Shown in pieces: positions 50,301 through 62,722 of a stretch of DNA of 64,000 nt; position 1 is the first letter of the stretch, and the number at the start of each line of letters is the position of its first letter. The notes beneath the pieces are model-generated. The model was not told the origin of the DNA and searched no databases. It saw nothing but the letters and a program-made list of their open reading frames with translations. The stretch is from Crotophaga sulcirostris (lineage: Eukaryota > Chordata > Aves > Cuculiformes > Crotophagidae): assembly GCA_013397455.1 (NCBI GenBank), contig VYZB01000922.1, positions 36,876-100,875 on the forward strand, read 5' to 3'. The position numbers and the translations under genes are program-made.

Positions 50301-53300
50301 GGTTTTGTAGCCTGGAACAATGATTGAGTGGGGAAATTACTGGTAAGTGTTGCTTTAACACTTGTGTTTTTCTATTTGAGAGATTTATATTTAAAAAACA
50401 TGAAATGAAAGTGGTAGAATGGTACCAAAGCACCTCAGTCACACAGCTAATAGCCTGCTCCTGTACCTATGCAACTTGTAAGATAGTTCCTTGACCCATA
50501 ATCCTTATCCTTTGAGGAATGAAAGAGGAATTCTGTGTGCAAATAACACTGGGGGCTCTGTGGTTTGGCTTTTCTTCACATAACCTTTTTAGCTCGATGT
50601 AATGTAGCAGAAACCATTTATTTCCAGCAGCAGGCACTGCTCGCTGAAGGGTGGTTGGTGAACTCCTTGAGACTGGGTTGGTTTTCCACAACTTTCACAC
50701 CACCACTAGAAGTTGTAGTTTAAATGGCCTAAGTCTTGGCTCTTTTAATCTTTAAAAGTCAAGTTGCTTCTTGAAGACCTGTTGAGCAGCACAGTTGTAT
50801 TTTAATATATATATGAGAAAATCTCTTGAGCATAGACTTCTGATTTTGTCTTATTTAAAACCAAGGTAAGTTTCTTTCAGTTTATATTCACTGAGTCCTT
50901 GTGGTTCTCATGGTGGTTGCTAGTTAAATAATTTGGAGTATTTTCAATTATCTTGACAAAGGTGAGGACTTGTCATTGATATAAATTATCCAAATATAGT
51001 AATTAGAAAGCAAGTAAATTGAACTTAGGATTTCTATAAAATAGGTATATCTGTAGTGGTAGCCATTCTGTTTGAGAAGATGCAGCAGTTTTGTAGTTGA
51101 GAGATATCAGTCTTGTTTACAAAACAAATCATAGAGGGTTGCATAGAACAGCTGCATAGCAAAGGTCTGTGTGGATAAAAGCTGTATCCCACTGCCGCAT
51201 CTGTGGCAAAGACAATGTGATTGAAACTCAAGGATTCGGTTCTAGAAGAGCCCACTAAAAAATCGTTCTGCCACTTCACATTGTTCCAGCAGTTATCATT
51301 ACACTGAACCTCATGTTGAAGAATGAAGAATGCACAGTCTTGTGAAACTGTGGCCTCTAATTTTAACTCATTCTAACATGATATATAGGTACATTTTAAT
51401 TACTCAGTGCTGAAAATCAGTGTATTGTGTATTTTTTCTTATTTTTCATTGCTGAAGTGTACTGCAAATGCTGTTTAATGTTTCGGCTTCCTTTCAACTC
51501 TGCTTGCTTTTCAATTATCAGTTATTTCTCCCCAGATGTGCTGTTTTTAATGGCTGCTTTGCTTTTCTGTAGGGCTCGTGCAATCCGTTTCCGACAGGAT
51601 AATAACGAAGCAGTTGGAGGATTTTTCTCACAAATTGGACAGCTGTATATGGTTCATCACCTTTGGGGTAAATTTATGCTCCCTGTGTTTTTCCCCCTGA
51701 ATCGACTCCTACCAGACTGTTGACATTGCCCAAGAGACAAGGATTTTACAATAGGCAAAGGAATGTCTTAAAGGCATGTCTTAAAAGGGTTTTTTTTGTT
51801 TTACATCAACAGTGTTGATTTTCTTAATTGTTGTGCAGGTAACTTTATTCTTCAGATAAGCAAGCAGAAATGAGCATTTCATGTTTTGTTCTGTTTCCAT
51901 CTACAGTTTCTCATGGCCCTTTCTGATTAGGGACTTCTTGCTTGGTTTCAATAGCATAAGCATGACCAGCCATGTCCTGCCACCTCTTTTCTCCATCCCT
52001 ATTGATGCTGAAGTCAGGTTTTTACAGTTTAGTTTCAAGCATCCCATATTCCACACCTACAAAAAGGAAAGTCAAGCATTTATTTACGTTGCTACATCAG
52101 GGTGTTTTGGCTTTCTCTGTGTGTTAGTCTCCATAAATACTTAGCTGCTTTTCATGTTAGGATTCTTTCAACTGGAAGAAGCTCATATCATAGAAAATAT
52201 GCAGTATTTTCATATCTCAACAATTCAGAATATTACGTACCAGCATTAGAAATCTGACACCACTCATGCAGAACTCTCTTCTGTTCCATTATCTGTCTTA
52301 CCTGTGTTCTCTCTCTTCGCCAGTTCCTTCTGCTTGCGTTGATTTGGGAACTTTTCCTTTTTATGGAGAAGAACTTCTGACTTTTTTCCTTCCCAGTGGT
52401 TGCAGCCTCTTAATTACTCACTCGAATACTTTTAAGGGATCTATTCATGTGTAGAAGGAGTTACTTCTAAGCTTTGTGCTGCTTGTTTTCTCTCACCAGC
52501 TTACAAAGATCTCCAAACCAGAGAAGATATAAGGAACGCTGCATGGCATAAACCTGGCTGGGATGAACTAGTCTATTACACAGGTAACCTATTAACTTAG
52601 TTGGAATGCTGGAGGCAGGCTTTAGGGCATGCCATCATTTTTGTTCTTCAGTACATTGTACAATGGTGTGTGTGTGTCTGTGTGTGAGGTGTTCTGCTCT
52701 AAGGAAACTGAGGGGTATTTTGCTAAGCTGTAAAGTGAATTTTGCAATTGATCATACAAACTTGGAAGAGTTTCCTAATGGCTAAAAAATTGGTGCATTA
52801 ATAGTAATTTTTTATACAAGCACCTCTCCTGGAGAAGAGTAGATTACTGTAAATGCTTCAGTTTGTGTCCAATAGTGAAAATTATCTTTAAATGAAATTA
52901 TTACTTCTAGTGTGTCATGAAATAGGGGAGCCCCTAATAGGGAATTTAGACTTTGGAACTAGAAGCCAGAAGAGATTTGAGATCAAAGTTAGCTTTCCTA
53001 ACAAAACTCAATAAAGTGTGCCAAGCATGTCAGGTTTTGGTTCCATGGGGTAACTTTCAAAGGAAGTACCAGAAAACTGTAATGTAACTTTCATTATGGT
53101 GAAAAGGAATAGAAATATTAAGTCTACAAAGGAGCAGGCAGGTTATATTAAAAAGCCACTTGTTCTCAAAACTACTGTGCTTCAGTTACAGAATGTTGGA
53201 GGTTACTGATGTCTTGGCATATATAATACATTAATACAACAATATCTGTTCAAGTGTCCAAAACTGCTAGTGATGTCTGTTAGTAAAATTAAACCCTGTT

Positions 53301-53379
53301 TCGATTTCTTTCAGTGCCCCTTATTCAGGAAATGGAGTCCAGAATCATGATCCCATTGAAGATTTCTCCACTTCAGTAA
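44199..53379 (+). CDS. NIPSNAP2: NIPSNAP2 (GBAS), mitochondrial NipSnap protein; nine visible coding exons, 5' exon missing
   Basis: Nine exons with consistent phases give 255 residues plus stop; human NIPSNAP2 has 286, so about 31 residues (the mitochondrial targeting peptide) are missing and probably lie in the gap at 38.6-39.6 kb. NIPSNAP proteins are mitochondrial, with two ferredoxin-like NIPSNAP/Dabb domains, and serve as mitophagy signals on damaged mitochondria; NIPSNAP2 has also been linked to oxidative phosphorylation. Signature blocks include [81 protein letters not shown], and the end [27 protein letters not shown]2 is favoured over NIPSNAP1 by the flanking MRPS17 and PSPH and by the PLKISPLQ ending (human PLKTSPLQ). 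The first nucleotide of the first visible exon completes a codon begun in exon 1. Confidence 0.95.
44417..44462 (+). CDS. NIPSNAP2: NIPSNAP2 exon 3
   Basis: Short 46-nt exon coding [15 protein letters not shown] with split codons at both ends, between tttcag and gtaagt. Confidence 0.93.
47224..47318 (+). CDS. NIPSNAP2: NIPSNAP2 exon 4
   Basis: Acceptor ttgttttcaag. Codes [19 protein letters not shown] then [12 protein letters not shown], donor gtagga. Confidence 0.93.
49300..49370 (+). CDS. NIPSNAP2: NIPSNAP2 exon 5
   Basis: Acceptor ttttttctgttgcag. Codes [20 protein letters not shown] and RQNK, donor gtaaaa. Confidence 0.94.
49764..49904 (+). CDS. NIPSNAP2: NIPSNAP2 exon 6
   Basis: 47 codons, phase 0 at both ends. 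Codes [37 protein letters not shown] and [10 protein letters not shown], joining the first to the second NIPSNAP domain. Confidence 0.95.
50311..50342 (+). CDS. NIPSNAP2: NIPSNAP2 exon 7 (32-nt microexon)
   Basis: Codes [10 protein letters not shown] and a split Trp codon, between ggttttgtag and gtaagt. Confidence 0.93.
51573..51667 (+). CDS. NIPSNAP2: NIPSNAP2 exon 8
   Basis: Acceptor gcttttctgtag. Codes [20 protein letters not shown] then [11 protein letters not shown], donor gtaaat. Confidence 0.95.
52500..52583 (+). CDS. NIPSNAP2: NIPSNAP2 exon 9
   Basis: Acceptor ttttctctcaccag. Codes [20 protein letters not shown] then WDELVYYT, donor gtaacc. Confidence 0.95.
53315..53379 (+). CDS. 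NIPSNAP2: NIPSNAP2 terminal coding exon 10
   Basis: Acceptor cgatttctttcag. Codes [21 protein letters not shown] and stops at TAA (53377-53379). Confidence 0.95.
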
Positions 53380-54540
53380 AGTCACTGATTTCCTTGTGCC
53401 TCCGTAGATAAAGTTACAAGTATTTGTCTTAAATTAATTTATGGTATACATTGTATATCATAGTCTGAAATATAAAAGTACTGTATTGAGCTTATAAAAG
53501 AGACCTCTTTTCTTCAGAATCTAATGACCTTTTGCTCTTAGGATTGTACCAGGAGAAAAAGACACATAGAACTGTAATTGAAAAGCTTGGTTAATTGAAA
53601 ACAAGTAGAAAGATAAATACGAGTTCCTCTGTGAGACAGCTCCTCAGGCTGGTTGTGGCACACTGTATTTAATATCTCCTGTTACACAGCCAGTGCCCAG
53701 TGTTGGGTAACAGCAGCAGGATGGAGCACACAGGTGCTGTGACCTTTGTGTAGCAGCATAATGACTGCCAACTTTAGAAACAAACGTGGGAGTTCTGAAA
53801 TGAGAAACTCTGAAGCCCTGGAGCAGCTCTGAAATACACCTGGCTGTTCTAGAGGCCTGAGATCAGTGAGCAGCTCTGAATTCACAAACAGGCAGTTGTT
53901 AATCGAGGGCAATACTGTTTGCCAGGCGATAGCTTATGGGCAGAGTAGGCAAGGACTGAAGCCTGTTGTAACTCATAGCACATTTGTGTAGATATCTACA
54001 CCTGGATTTAACTCTGTGAAATTAATAACTGCCTTTGTTTGAAGTGTGACCTGCAGTTTTCAGAGAGATAACTGACAAGACGTGGTTGTCTCAACATTCT
54101 GCAGGGAATTGAGTTCTGTTAAATATGTTTATCTCTCCAAATAACTTGGAGGTCTAGGAAAAGGGGTTTAATTTCATAAGCCATCATGACTTCAGACATA
54201 TGCTTGGTTGAGTGTTTCACTAACTGTACAGTAGGTACTTGCCAATTGGTGTGTGAAACTGGCGCATGTTGAGTCAATAGGATTGGCATCAAGCAGCGTG
54301 TCGTTATGTCCAGTTCTACTTTGGTTTCACTTTTAGACTAGAATATATCAACACTTTTGGTGTCTGCAATGATGTGAACATCCTGTAAGTGAAAATACTA
54401 TTTGCTCTTTCAAGTGGCTAGGAGAATCAATGTAACATCCCGAATGTACAAATCAGCTGTGGAATGTCCAGTTTGTACATTTCAATGAGTTTTCAGGAAG
54501 AACATATCAGTCAATAAAATCCTTTTAATTTTCACATTTT
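53380..54540 (+). other. Presumed NIPSNAP2 3' UTR
   Basis: AT-rich, no long frame, ends near the AATAAA at 54513-54518. Confidence 0.45.
54513..54518 (+). terminator. Probable NIPSNAP2 polyadenylation signal (AATAAA)
   Basis: Canonical hexamer about 1.1 kb past the stop; the intervening AT-rich DNA is presumed 3' UTR. Confidence 0.5.
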
Positions 54541-55978
54541 ATGGCACTTTATATGTATTGCACTGCCTGTGTTTTCTCTCATCTTGCAGTGTTTATTATG
54601 GGAAACTGGAATAATTGCATGGAATATTTCAGCTTGCTTTGCCAAGATCACCTCTCCATGTCAGGGACGGCATTTCCCAGTACTCTGCTCTCCTGCTCCA
54701 GTATCTCCATTACATCCCATTTTGCTCAGTGTGGTAGAGATCAAGAGTGCTGAGGTGATAAACACGAAATATTTTCCCTTTCAATTTTTCTCCACAAATT
54801 ATACTTAATATTTCAGGTCTGATTACTTCTTTTCCTCCCATGGGAAATACACTGCACTCCTGCCTTCATTTGAATTTCATCTTGAACAAAGGCAGTATTT
54901 GATCTGATTCTTGTCTGTTTTCATGTTTTTCCTCTGTTGTCAACTGGTTATGGGATCTCACCGAGTGAAATTCTGTACTTTATCAGCTTCAGGTTCTCAG
55001 CTTGACTTACCCAGTGGGCCAAGCACATCATTCTAGCTGTTCCTTCCTGTGAGTTAGTCATGAGCATTGCTATCATTTTGGGCTCATTTTTGCAGACTTT
55101 TGGGACTACTGTTTAGCTGCAAAAGGGAAAGAAGGACGACACCAGCATCTTCCACTTCTTGTTATTTCTCCCATTATCCTCCCATATTTTGTGTTCTGAG
55201 TGAATAGTCCTGGTAACTCCCCTCTCATAACCAGCACTCAGAGACAGAGGTGACAAACGTTTCCAGAGTTGCAGGATTTTGTGGGTTCTGGTGCAATCTG
55301 TGTTTCTTACTTTCAGTTGGGAGCACTAGGGATTAAATTCAATCTGACAGAGCTCTTGCTCCTTAAGGACCATAAAGTTTTGTGTGAATAAGAATCTAAG
55401 GAATAACTGAATGTTTTGGAGGGTGACATTGCACAGCACAAGTCTCTTCAGCCTTTATCCACTACTGAAGATCTGACTTCTCTTTACCATTGTTGTAATG
55501 TATTCTGCATGTGCCTCCTGTTGTTCAGAGCTCCAAACTTGGGCTCTGCTGTCATCACAGAGAGATTAGGTCTTGTTATTTTAGTTACAGATAACTGTGT
55601 AAACTCGTCTTTAGTAAAGCCAATCGTTTCTTGCTTCCCTTTGCCTGAACCATTTCCAAAGTTGGTTGTTCCCTGTTGGGAACATTGTTTTGATTTTTCC
55701 TTCTTAATTTCATGACCAAGTCTGCTGCCTTCCTCTGCCTAGCAATACTACAGCATTTCTTAGAGCAGAATTTGTACCATTCAGAACTGAAATCATTTGC
55801 TAATAGCTGGGAAGTGGGGAAGGATGGCTGGAAGCATCTCTGGTAACTATTGGTTCTTGTTCAAGTTCATAGAACTGTAATGAAGGCACAATTAAAACTC
55901 AAGTTTAGTTGTCCTGTAGTCTTCCTAGAAAAGACTGCAGAATGTTCTTTTGAGGAGTCCCCTCATGCAAGTTGGTTA

Positions 55979-56195
55979 TCACAGAATCATGGAATAGTTT
56001 GGGTTGGAAGGGACCTCAAAGCCCATCCAGTTCCACCCCCTGCCATGGGCAGAGACACCTCCCACTGGATCAAGGGGTCAAAGCCCCATCCAACCTGGAC
56101 TTCAACACCTCCAGGGATGGGGCAGCCACCACTGCTCTGGGCCTCCCCATCGTCACAGGAAAAAATTTCTTCGTGATATCTCAGTCTTCCTTCTT
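55979..56195 (-). mobile_element. CR1 LINE 3' fragment
   Basis: Antisense CR1 (atcacagaatcatggaatag to gtcacaggaaaaaatttctt) with a small internal deletion. Confidence 0.85.
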
Positions 56196-57670
56196 AGGTA
56201 ACTAAAGCAATTCTACCTCCTGGAATAATCCCATTCAAATAAAGGGCTTTATCTGAAGTGACGTGTCTGCCCCTGCTCTGAGCCAGGAGACCCACCTGAA
56301 GTCCAGGTACCACTTGCCTGATGTGTGCTACTCTCCAGATCTTGTTCTGCTGTGTTGGGATATGTTCAGGTAGATCAGTAGCAAGCAAGGTTGTAGCATT
56401 GAAACTTCCCTCAAGCTGCTTTATTCCCTCCTATTTTTTTTATTAGTTTACAGAGCAAAGAGCTGAGCAGCTCATTAAGCCAAATGATCCTTTTGGTACC
56501 TCCTGCACTAGAGGTTGGGCTCAATATGTGCCCACTGGAAGGGGGTGGTATTTTTTTTCAAACCAGTCAGACCTAAAGAGCTCTTGTGAAATCCTTGGCA
56601 CGAGGCCACGTTTCCATAGCACTCGGAGTGGCAGAAGACACTGCTGTGAATGTTAACATCCCTGTGGCACAGAGCCTCCCACGCGCTGCATTTACCTGAA
56701 GTGGAGCACGGCGCAGTGTGTGGGATCAGGGCCTGGAGCTGAGATTTTATTTTAGTGTCCTGTTAACTCAAGAGAAAATCGCACGAAATAGAAACCCTTC
56801 TGCTTCATGACTAGAACTGCAGAGGAGCACAACGAGCGAGAGCAGACAGAGTTTACACTCCTCCTGCTCATGCAGTCTCGACCGAACAAAAGCACGATTG
56901 TACATGAGCTGCACTTGGAGCTGGCTGAGAGTTTTCTCAGGAAGAATTTCAAAGAGATCATGTTTAGTGCTCCCAGAAGAGTTTGGATGAGCAGCCTGGC
57001 AACTATTGTCTGGCCTGGCTTTTGTGAAGTTCTTTAAACTCTGCATATAGCTATTCAGGAGAGCTTTCGATGTGGCTGCCAGTCTCTAAAAAGCCACCAG
57101 AAGTTGATTTCTGCATTTGTTTTCTTTCAATCCTTCCACTACTCTAAGTGCTGTTGTAACTTCAAGCAATTATTCCCCCCTTTTTTTTGCCAAAAACATT
57201 AGATGGCCTCACTGAGAGCTGCCATTCATCGCTTTCCAGGACTTTCTTAATGCCCTTTTCCCCTGTACCTTTTCTGGTGATGTCTCAGAACGGGCAGAAC
57301 CACGATCTGTTTTAATTGTTGGGGATGCTTAAACTGTTGGACAGGAGGTCTCGCTGCACCTTGATTTCATCTTATTGAGTTAAGGAAGTCTTGTGCCTGT
57401 GATTATCTTGTGGAGGCAGTGTGAGATTTGTGGAAGGTGGGCACATTGCTGCTTTCTCTTCCTACCTATGAATTATATGGTGGGATGAAGGAGAATTAGC
57501 ACGCACAGCCTCACCTGCAGTTGCCAGAAAAATACTGGGGCTGTTTGTAAGCACCCAGGAGGTAAGAGCCTGCATAGATGTTTTTCCAAAACAAACCATG
57601 TCAGATCTAAGCATCTTTCCCCAGTAACACAGGAATGAAGGAAGTGGAAGATGTGATACATGTTTTGACA

Positions 57671-58150
57671 TAGAATCACAGAATCATGAATGGTTTGGGT
57701 CAGAAAGGACCCAAACCCACGGGGAAAACCCATCCAGTTCCACCCCCTGCCATGGGCAGGGACACCTCCCACTGCATCAGGGGGCTCCAAGCCCCATCCA
57801 ACCTGGCCTTCAACACCTCCAGGGATGGGGCAGCCACCACTGCTCTGGGAAACCTGGGCCAGGGCCTCCCCACCCTCACAGAAAAACATTTCTCCCTAAG
57901 GTCTCATCTCAATCTCCCCACTTGCAGCCTAAAACCCTTCCCCCTCATCCTGTCCCTGCACTCCCTGACCAAGAGCCCCTCCCCAGCTTTCCTGGAGCCC
58001 CTTTCAGCACTGGAGGCTGCTCTAAGCTCTCCCCACAGCCTTCTCTTCTCCAGGCTCAACAACCCCAACTCTCCCAGCCTGTCCTCGCACAGGAGCTGCT
58101 CCAGCCCTTGGATCATCTCCGTGGCCTCCTCTGGGCTCACTGCAACAGCT
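57671..58150 (-). mobile_element. CR1 LINE fragment
   Basis: Antisense CR1 with a small insertion (about 16 bp, near 57710-57727) close to its 3' end. Confidence 0.85.
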
Positions 58151-59314
58151 CCACATCCTTCCAGTAAACATCAGTAACGCTTTTCTCAATATCTGAAATT
58201 CTTACAAGTCAGGGAACTAAAATCACCACGATGTGTAAGCACAGCTGGTTAAAAAGACAAACTCGGAGCTGTCAGGAACTTGCTGACAAAGAGGCAGCAT
58301 TTATCAAGCGTGTTCCATATAGGGACCCTCTTGGATCAGACGCTGCAGCCACGAAAGAGAAATCCTTAAGGATTTGCTAGCTGAAGCTCAGAGAAATACT
58401 GAGAACAGGTTACACTCATTTCTAGCACAGACAGTGTAAGGGTGGGTGATCCATGCTTGAGGCAGAAGAGAGACTACATCAGTGTCACAGTATTTTTCTT
58501 AATCGGTAGACAATTATTTTAAAGGTTGATGACTCAGCTGACATCCAGTTACAGGTTGATGGGGGAGATGGTTAAATAAATAACTCGGTTGTGTAAACAG
58601 CATGACCATTTTACAAAATCACCATTTTGGAGTTCAGTTTAAAGTACTTTTATGAGGTTTGGGAACCACTATGTCATGGCCTTAAAAATATGCTTCTTGG
58701 ATTCTGCTGAGCACTGCGTGTGTCTCAGATCTGCCTGCACCTCATGTCTGTCAGACTACAGGTTGAGTCACAGTGATGCTGAGTAACAGAAAACATCTCA
58801 GGTGCTCCTGTAACCATATTTTAATGAAATCAGAGATACTTTAGTAATGTTGTCTACCTGTCTGTTCACTATTTAACCTAGTTCTGATATTTTTTGAAAT
58901 GGAAAGTGCTTACTGTACTGTTTACATTTTAGACTATATTATTATTATTATAGATTAGACAAACTTCACATTTGTGGCTCCTTTATTATTCTTTTGCCTC
59001 CCAAAATAAGTAGCTTCAGTATTAGCTCCAATGATTCTGAAACAACAGATAATGCAGTATTAACCAGAGGCCAATCCATTAAGGTATTTTTAACTTATTG
59101 ATGATTTCCAACCTTTGGTCTTCACTTGTGAGTGAAAAAACAGTTGAGCTCTTCCACCTCATAAAAAAGTGTTTTAAGGATCTTATCGTTTTCACTACAA
59201 AATATTTGAGTAGAATGGGGCCATTTGCACCACAAGTTTCAGACCAAAGATGAAGGCACCCAACACCCAGAATCATTAAAAAAATCCAGAACACAACTTT
59301 GCTAACAAATATAT

Positions 59315-59320
59315 TTTAAT
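59315..59320 (-). terminator. Candidate PSPH polyadenylation signal (ATTAAA)
   Basis: ATTAAA on the minus strand about 50 nt past the stop; an AATAAA at 58982-58987 is a stronger hexamer further on. Confidence 0.3.
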
Positions 59321-59371
59321 TGCATTGTATAATGGACTTATAGCTGTTAAATATATTATTTACTGTATAAT

Positions 59372-59482
59372 TTATCGTTCTTCCAGTTCTTTTAGCAGTT
59401 CATCGAAGTGAGTAATGTACCATTTTGCTTTCTCCTTCACTTGCTTTCTGATTACGTTGCCTCCAAATCCAATGAAGCAGTC
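59372..59482 (-). CDS. PSPH: PSPH terminal coding exon
   Basis: Acceptor ttttgttttgccag. Codes DCFIGFGGNVIRKQVKEKAK and WYITHFDELLKELEER, then TAA. Confidence 0.96.
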   Translation of the reverse strand, partial: DCFIGFGGNVIRKQVKEKAKWYITHFDELLKELEER

Positions 59483-62400
59483 CTGGCAAAACAAAAGGAA
59501 TGGGCACATACGTTATGGCAGTCCAGCATAAGGAATGGAGCTGAAGTTTGGCTTTAGGATTGGATTTTGAAATTATGGTGTTCCTCCCCACCTCTTCCTC
59601 TATTTTACTTTGTGTGTTCATTTTTCAGATTTACTAACAAGAACTTGCAGCCTGGTCTTGAGCAGCCTGGTCTAGTGGGAGGTGTCCCTGCCCATGGCAG
59701 GGGGGGTGGAATGAGAAGATCTTTAAGATCACTTCCAACCCAAACCATTCTATGATTCTATGAACTTAATTGACATTAAATTTTGGTTACTAGAGCTTGG
59801 TTTCAATGGCAAAGTTGTGTCTTGGTAACTTGTACCATCAAAATTCTTTAAATCTGAGACTTTACTGCAAATGTGATGTAAGTGTGATGCAACATGAAGC
59901 CTTTGTGCTCCAGAACGAGTTAACATTCGAACCTGCATGCAGCATCTCAGAGTTATCCCCACGCTGTTTATCTTAACTCTGTTTACCTCATTTGATAGAT
60001 ACCAAAAGTAAACATTAACCACATCTTCAATCATTAACCAGGAACAATCAGAATTTCTACATTTTGGAAATCCATCTGCAGTGAAAGTGCAGTGTTTAAA
60101 ATTTCCACTGCATTTTTTGCCCTCAGGTCGGAAGCGTTAAGCAAATACTGAGCTGCTTTGGTCAGGTGCAGATTTAGCAGCGAGGGACCTGCTGTCAGAA
60201 TTTGCAGCAGCAGCAGCTCTCAGAGTTTGCTCTTGTGCATCTCCTTTCACTGGGATATCCGTGCCCCAGAGCGGGCAAGGAAGGGGCATTGAGGTACTTG
60301 TATGGAGAGAAAGGTGAGAAAGGGCAATCATAGAATGGGTTGGGCTGGAAGGGACCTGAAAGCCCATCCAGTCCCACGCCCTGCCATGGGCAGGGACACC
60401 TCCCACTGCATCAGGGGGCTCCAAGCCCCATCCAACCTGGCCTCCAACACCTCCAGGGATGGGGCAGCCACCACTGCTCTGGGCAACCTGGGCCAGGGCC
60501 TCCCCACCCTCATCATGAAGAATTTCTTCCCAAGATCTCATCTCCATCTCCCCTCTTGCAGCTCAAAACCGTTCCCTCCCTTCCTATCTCTGCACTCCCT
60601 GATCAAGAGCCCCTCCCCAGCTTTCCTGGAGCCCCTTTCAGTTCTGGGAAGCTGCCCTAAGGTCCCCCTGGAGCCTTCTCATCTCTCTGTGAAAAGACCA
60701 TTTATGAAATCTGTCTTTCTATGAAGTTTTTTATCATTTCCCCCTGTCAGGGCTGATCTCTTAAAAGGTATCGTCACCGTACAGTGAGATTAAACCCTCT
60801 GGCTAGGCCAGCCTCGAATAAATATGCACTGGATCTGTGCCAGAACTTCCTGCTAAGCACCAGTAATCAGTGTTCAGAACCAGGACGTTGGCAGGGTAAG
60901 ACCTTTGCACTTACTGTGGGGACACAGGAGGAAAGGCAGATGTGATGCAATCAGCTGGATTTGAGACAGGTCCCTAGGCTGTTGCACAGTCCTGCCAGAC
61001 CCAGCCAGCATCCCAGCTTAGAGGCTGACACCTCACTGAGACTGAACTGAGAGATTAGCAGGATGCAGGTTTTCTAGAGGAAAACTACCAACACAGACCT
61101 CTCTTAGGCCGTGGCAGGTGCTAAGTCCCTGAAGTCGTCTAAAGAATTCAAACCACGCTTTTTTTTTTTCCCTCAAAAACTTTGCTCAAAAGGAATTTAT
61201 AATTCCAGTTCTTTAATACTTACAGCAGGGGGACAGGCTTCCATGTCTGTGGCTCCATCTCCAATCATAACTACTTTCTTAAAGTGGAACTGTTCCTTCA
61301 GATGGGTAATCACCTTTCCTTTCCCTCCCGATTCAGCTGTTGGTTGTGTTTCATCGAACCCTGCGTATTCTCCTACAACACAGGGGAAGGACAGGTTAGA
61401 CATGCAGCATATTTTCTTGTAAATGAAAGAAGATATGTGCCTATGGTCTTTACTTCAGAGAACAGCTCGTGACATGCAGTCCTGTAGGCCTCACAATATC
61501 TGCATCCCAAAAAAGTAATTAGGAGGTAAGCGTAAAAATGAGAATTTTACCCAAGTTCCCATTGAGGACATTTTCAAAGAGCTGAAAGGCTGCTAAGGCA
61601 AAAGGAGAAACCTCGTACGGGTCATGTTTCATGTTTCAAACTCATTCCCAGTCATTCTGGAGAAGAGCCACAGAGATGATCCAAGGGCTGGAGCAGCTCC
61701 TGTGCGAGGCCAGGCTGGGAGAGCTGGGGTTGTTGAGCCTGGAGAAGAGAAGGCTGTGGGGAGAGCTTAGAGCAGCCTCCAGTGCTGAAAGGGGCTCCAG
61801 GAAAGCTGGGGAGGGGCTCTTGATCAGGGAGGGCAGGGACAGGATGAGGGGGAAGGGTTTTGATCTGCAAGAGGGGAGACTGAGATGAGATCTTGGGAAG
61901 AAATGTTTTGGTGTGAGGGTGGGGAGGCCCTGGCCCAGGTTGCCCAGAGCAGTGGTGGCTGCCCCATCCCTGGAGGTGTTGAAGGCCAGGTTGGATGGGG
62001 CTTGGAGCCCCCTGATGCAGTGGGAGGTGTCCCTGCCCATGGCAGGGGGTGGGACTGGATGGGCTTTAAGGTCCCTTCTGACCCAAACCATCCTGTGATT
62101 CTGTGATCCAGTGGGGAGTATGAGCAGTGTGTGAAACACGGCGTGAGAGACAGCCACACTAACGACAGATCTGCTTGATCGCACCAGCTTAAATTCAAGA
62201 GCAGGTCAGAGCACGTCAGTCTCCATACATGTGTCAAAGTCACTGACAGGGAAATTTGCCTCTGAATGCAGGTAAATGTCATAAACTCTTTGAGCTTGAA
62301 GGAGCAAGAGAAAATGAAACTCTGCTGTCAGCACCTGTAACACATTTTCCCTTTCATACAGCTTGCAGTTCAAAAGTAACCACAGCTCTGTTACCACCTC

Positions 62401-62722
62401 AGATAGCTCCAAGTAGGAAAACTGCAAGACCTTACAAAAAATATGAATTCAGGCCATTTTCCAGGCATGAAATAAAGTCATGTGGGCTGGACTGTCTCTA
62501 TAGTACAGTATCTGACAGTTCTAACCAAAAAAGTAGCATTAATTAGCAGAGAAAAGGGTCTTTAAGGAAATCTCACCATTAAAGTAAAACTTCAGCCTGT
62601 TAGCAAAGACGTTTGCTGTTGGAATGTTCAGCTGCAAGGCCACATGCTCCACGATGCTCTGAAACCCCCCAGAGACCAAGAAGATCTGGACCCCCCGTTG
62701 CTGAAGCCTGCTCACCAGCTCC
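59372..62722 (-). CDS. PSPH: Phosphoserine phosphatase, C-terminal three exons (gene continues past the window)
   Basis: Three exons with consistent phases give the last 134 residues of PSPH (human 225). PSPH is a cytosolic Mg-dependent HAD-family phosphatase that turns O-phospho-L-serine into L-serine, the last step of de novo serine synthesis. Visible motifs are the HAD motif II serine in FLVSGGF, the conserved lysine region GGKGKV, and HAD motif III GDGATDMEA with its metal-binding aspartate. The start and the motif I nucleophile (DVDST in the family) lie in 5' exons at higher coordinates, outside the window. The gene converges on NIPSNAP2 as in human 7p11.2. No frameshift or lost catalytic residue was seen. 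Confidence 0.95.
59652..59762 (+). mobile_element. Short CR1 3' end in the last PSPH intron
   Basis: Sense CR1 (tggtctagtgggaggtgtcc to ccattctatgattctatgaa), with an internal deletion. Confidence 0.8.
60326..60685 (-). mobile_element. CR1 LINE fragment in the last PSPH intron
   Basis: Antisense CR1 (atcatagaatgggttgggct to ggtccccctggagccttctc). Confidence 0.85.
61224..61372 (-). CDS. PSPH: PSPH penultimate coding exon (HAD motif III)
   Basis: Acceptor cctgtgttgtag. Codes EYAGFDETQPTAESGGKGKV and HFKKVVMIGDGATDMEACPP, ending phase 0 at gtaagt. It lies between two CR1 copies in opposite orientation. Confidence 0.96.
61664..62107 (+). mobile_element. CR1 LINE fragment in the preceding PSPH intron
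   Basis: Sense CR1 (gccacagagatgatccaagg to ccatcctgtgattctgtgat). It forms an inverted pair with 60326-60685 around a PSPH exon. Confidence 0.85.
62577..62722 (-). CDS. PSPH: PSPH internal coding exon (HAD motif II)
   Basis: Acceptor tttttctttgcag. Codes ELVSRLQQRGVQIFLVSGGF, SIVEHVALQLNIPTANVFAN and RLKFYFN, donor gtgaga; split Gly codon. Confidence 0.95.

Larger units (their letters stand above)
54541..58980. other. Convergent intergenic region between NIPSNAP2 and PSPH
   Basis: Two CR1 copies (55979-56195, 57671-58150) and otherwise single-copy-looking DNA with no exon I can support. Confidence 0.5.

Noticed and set aside
52669..52687. GT-rich run in a NIPSNAP2 intron
   Set aside because: Short ordinary microsatellite.
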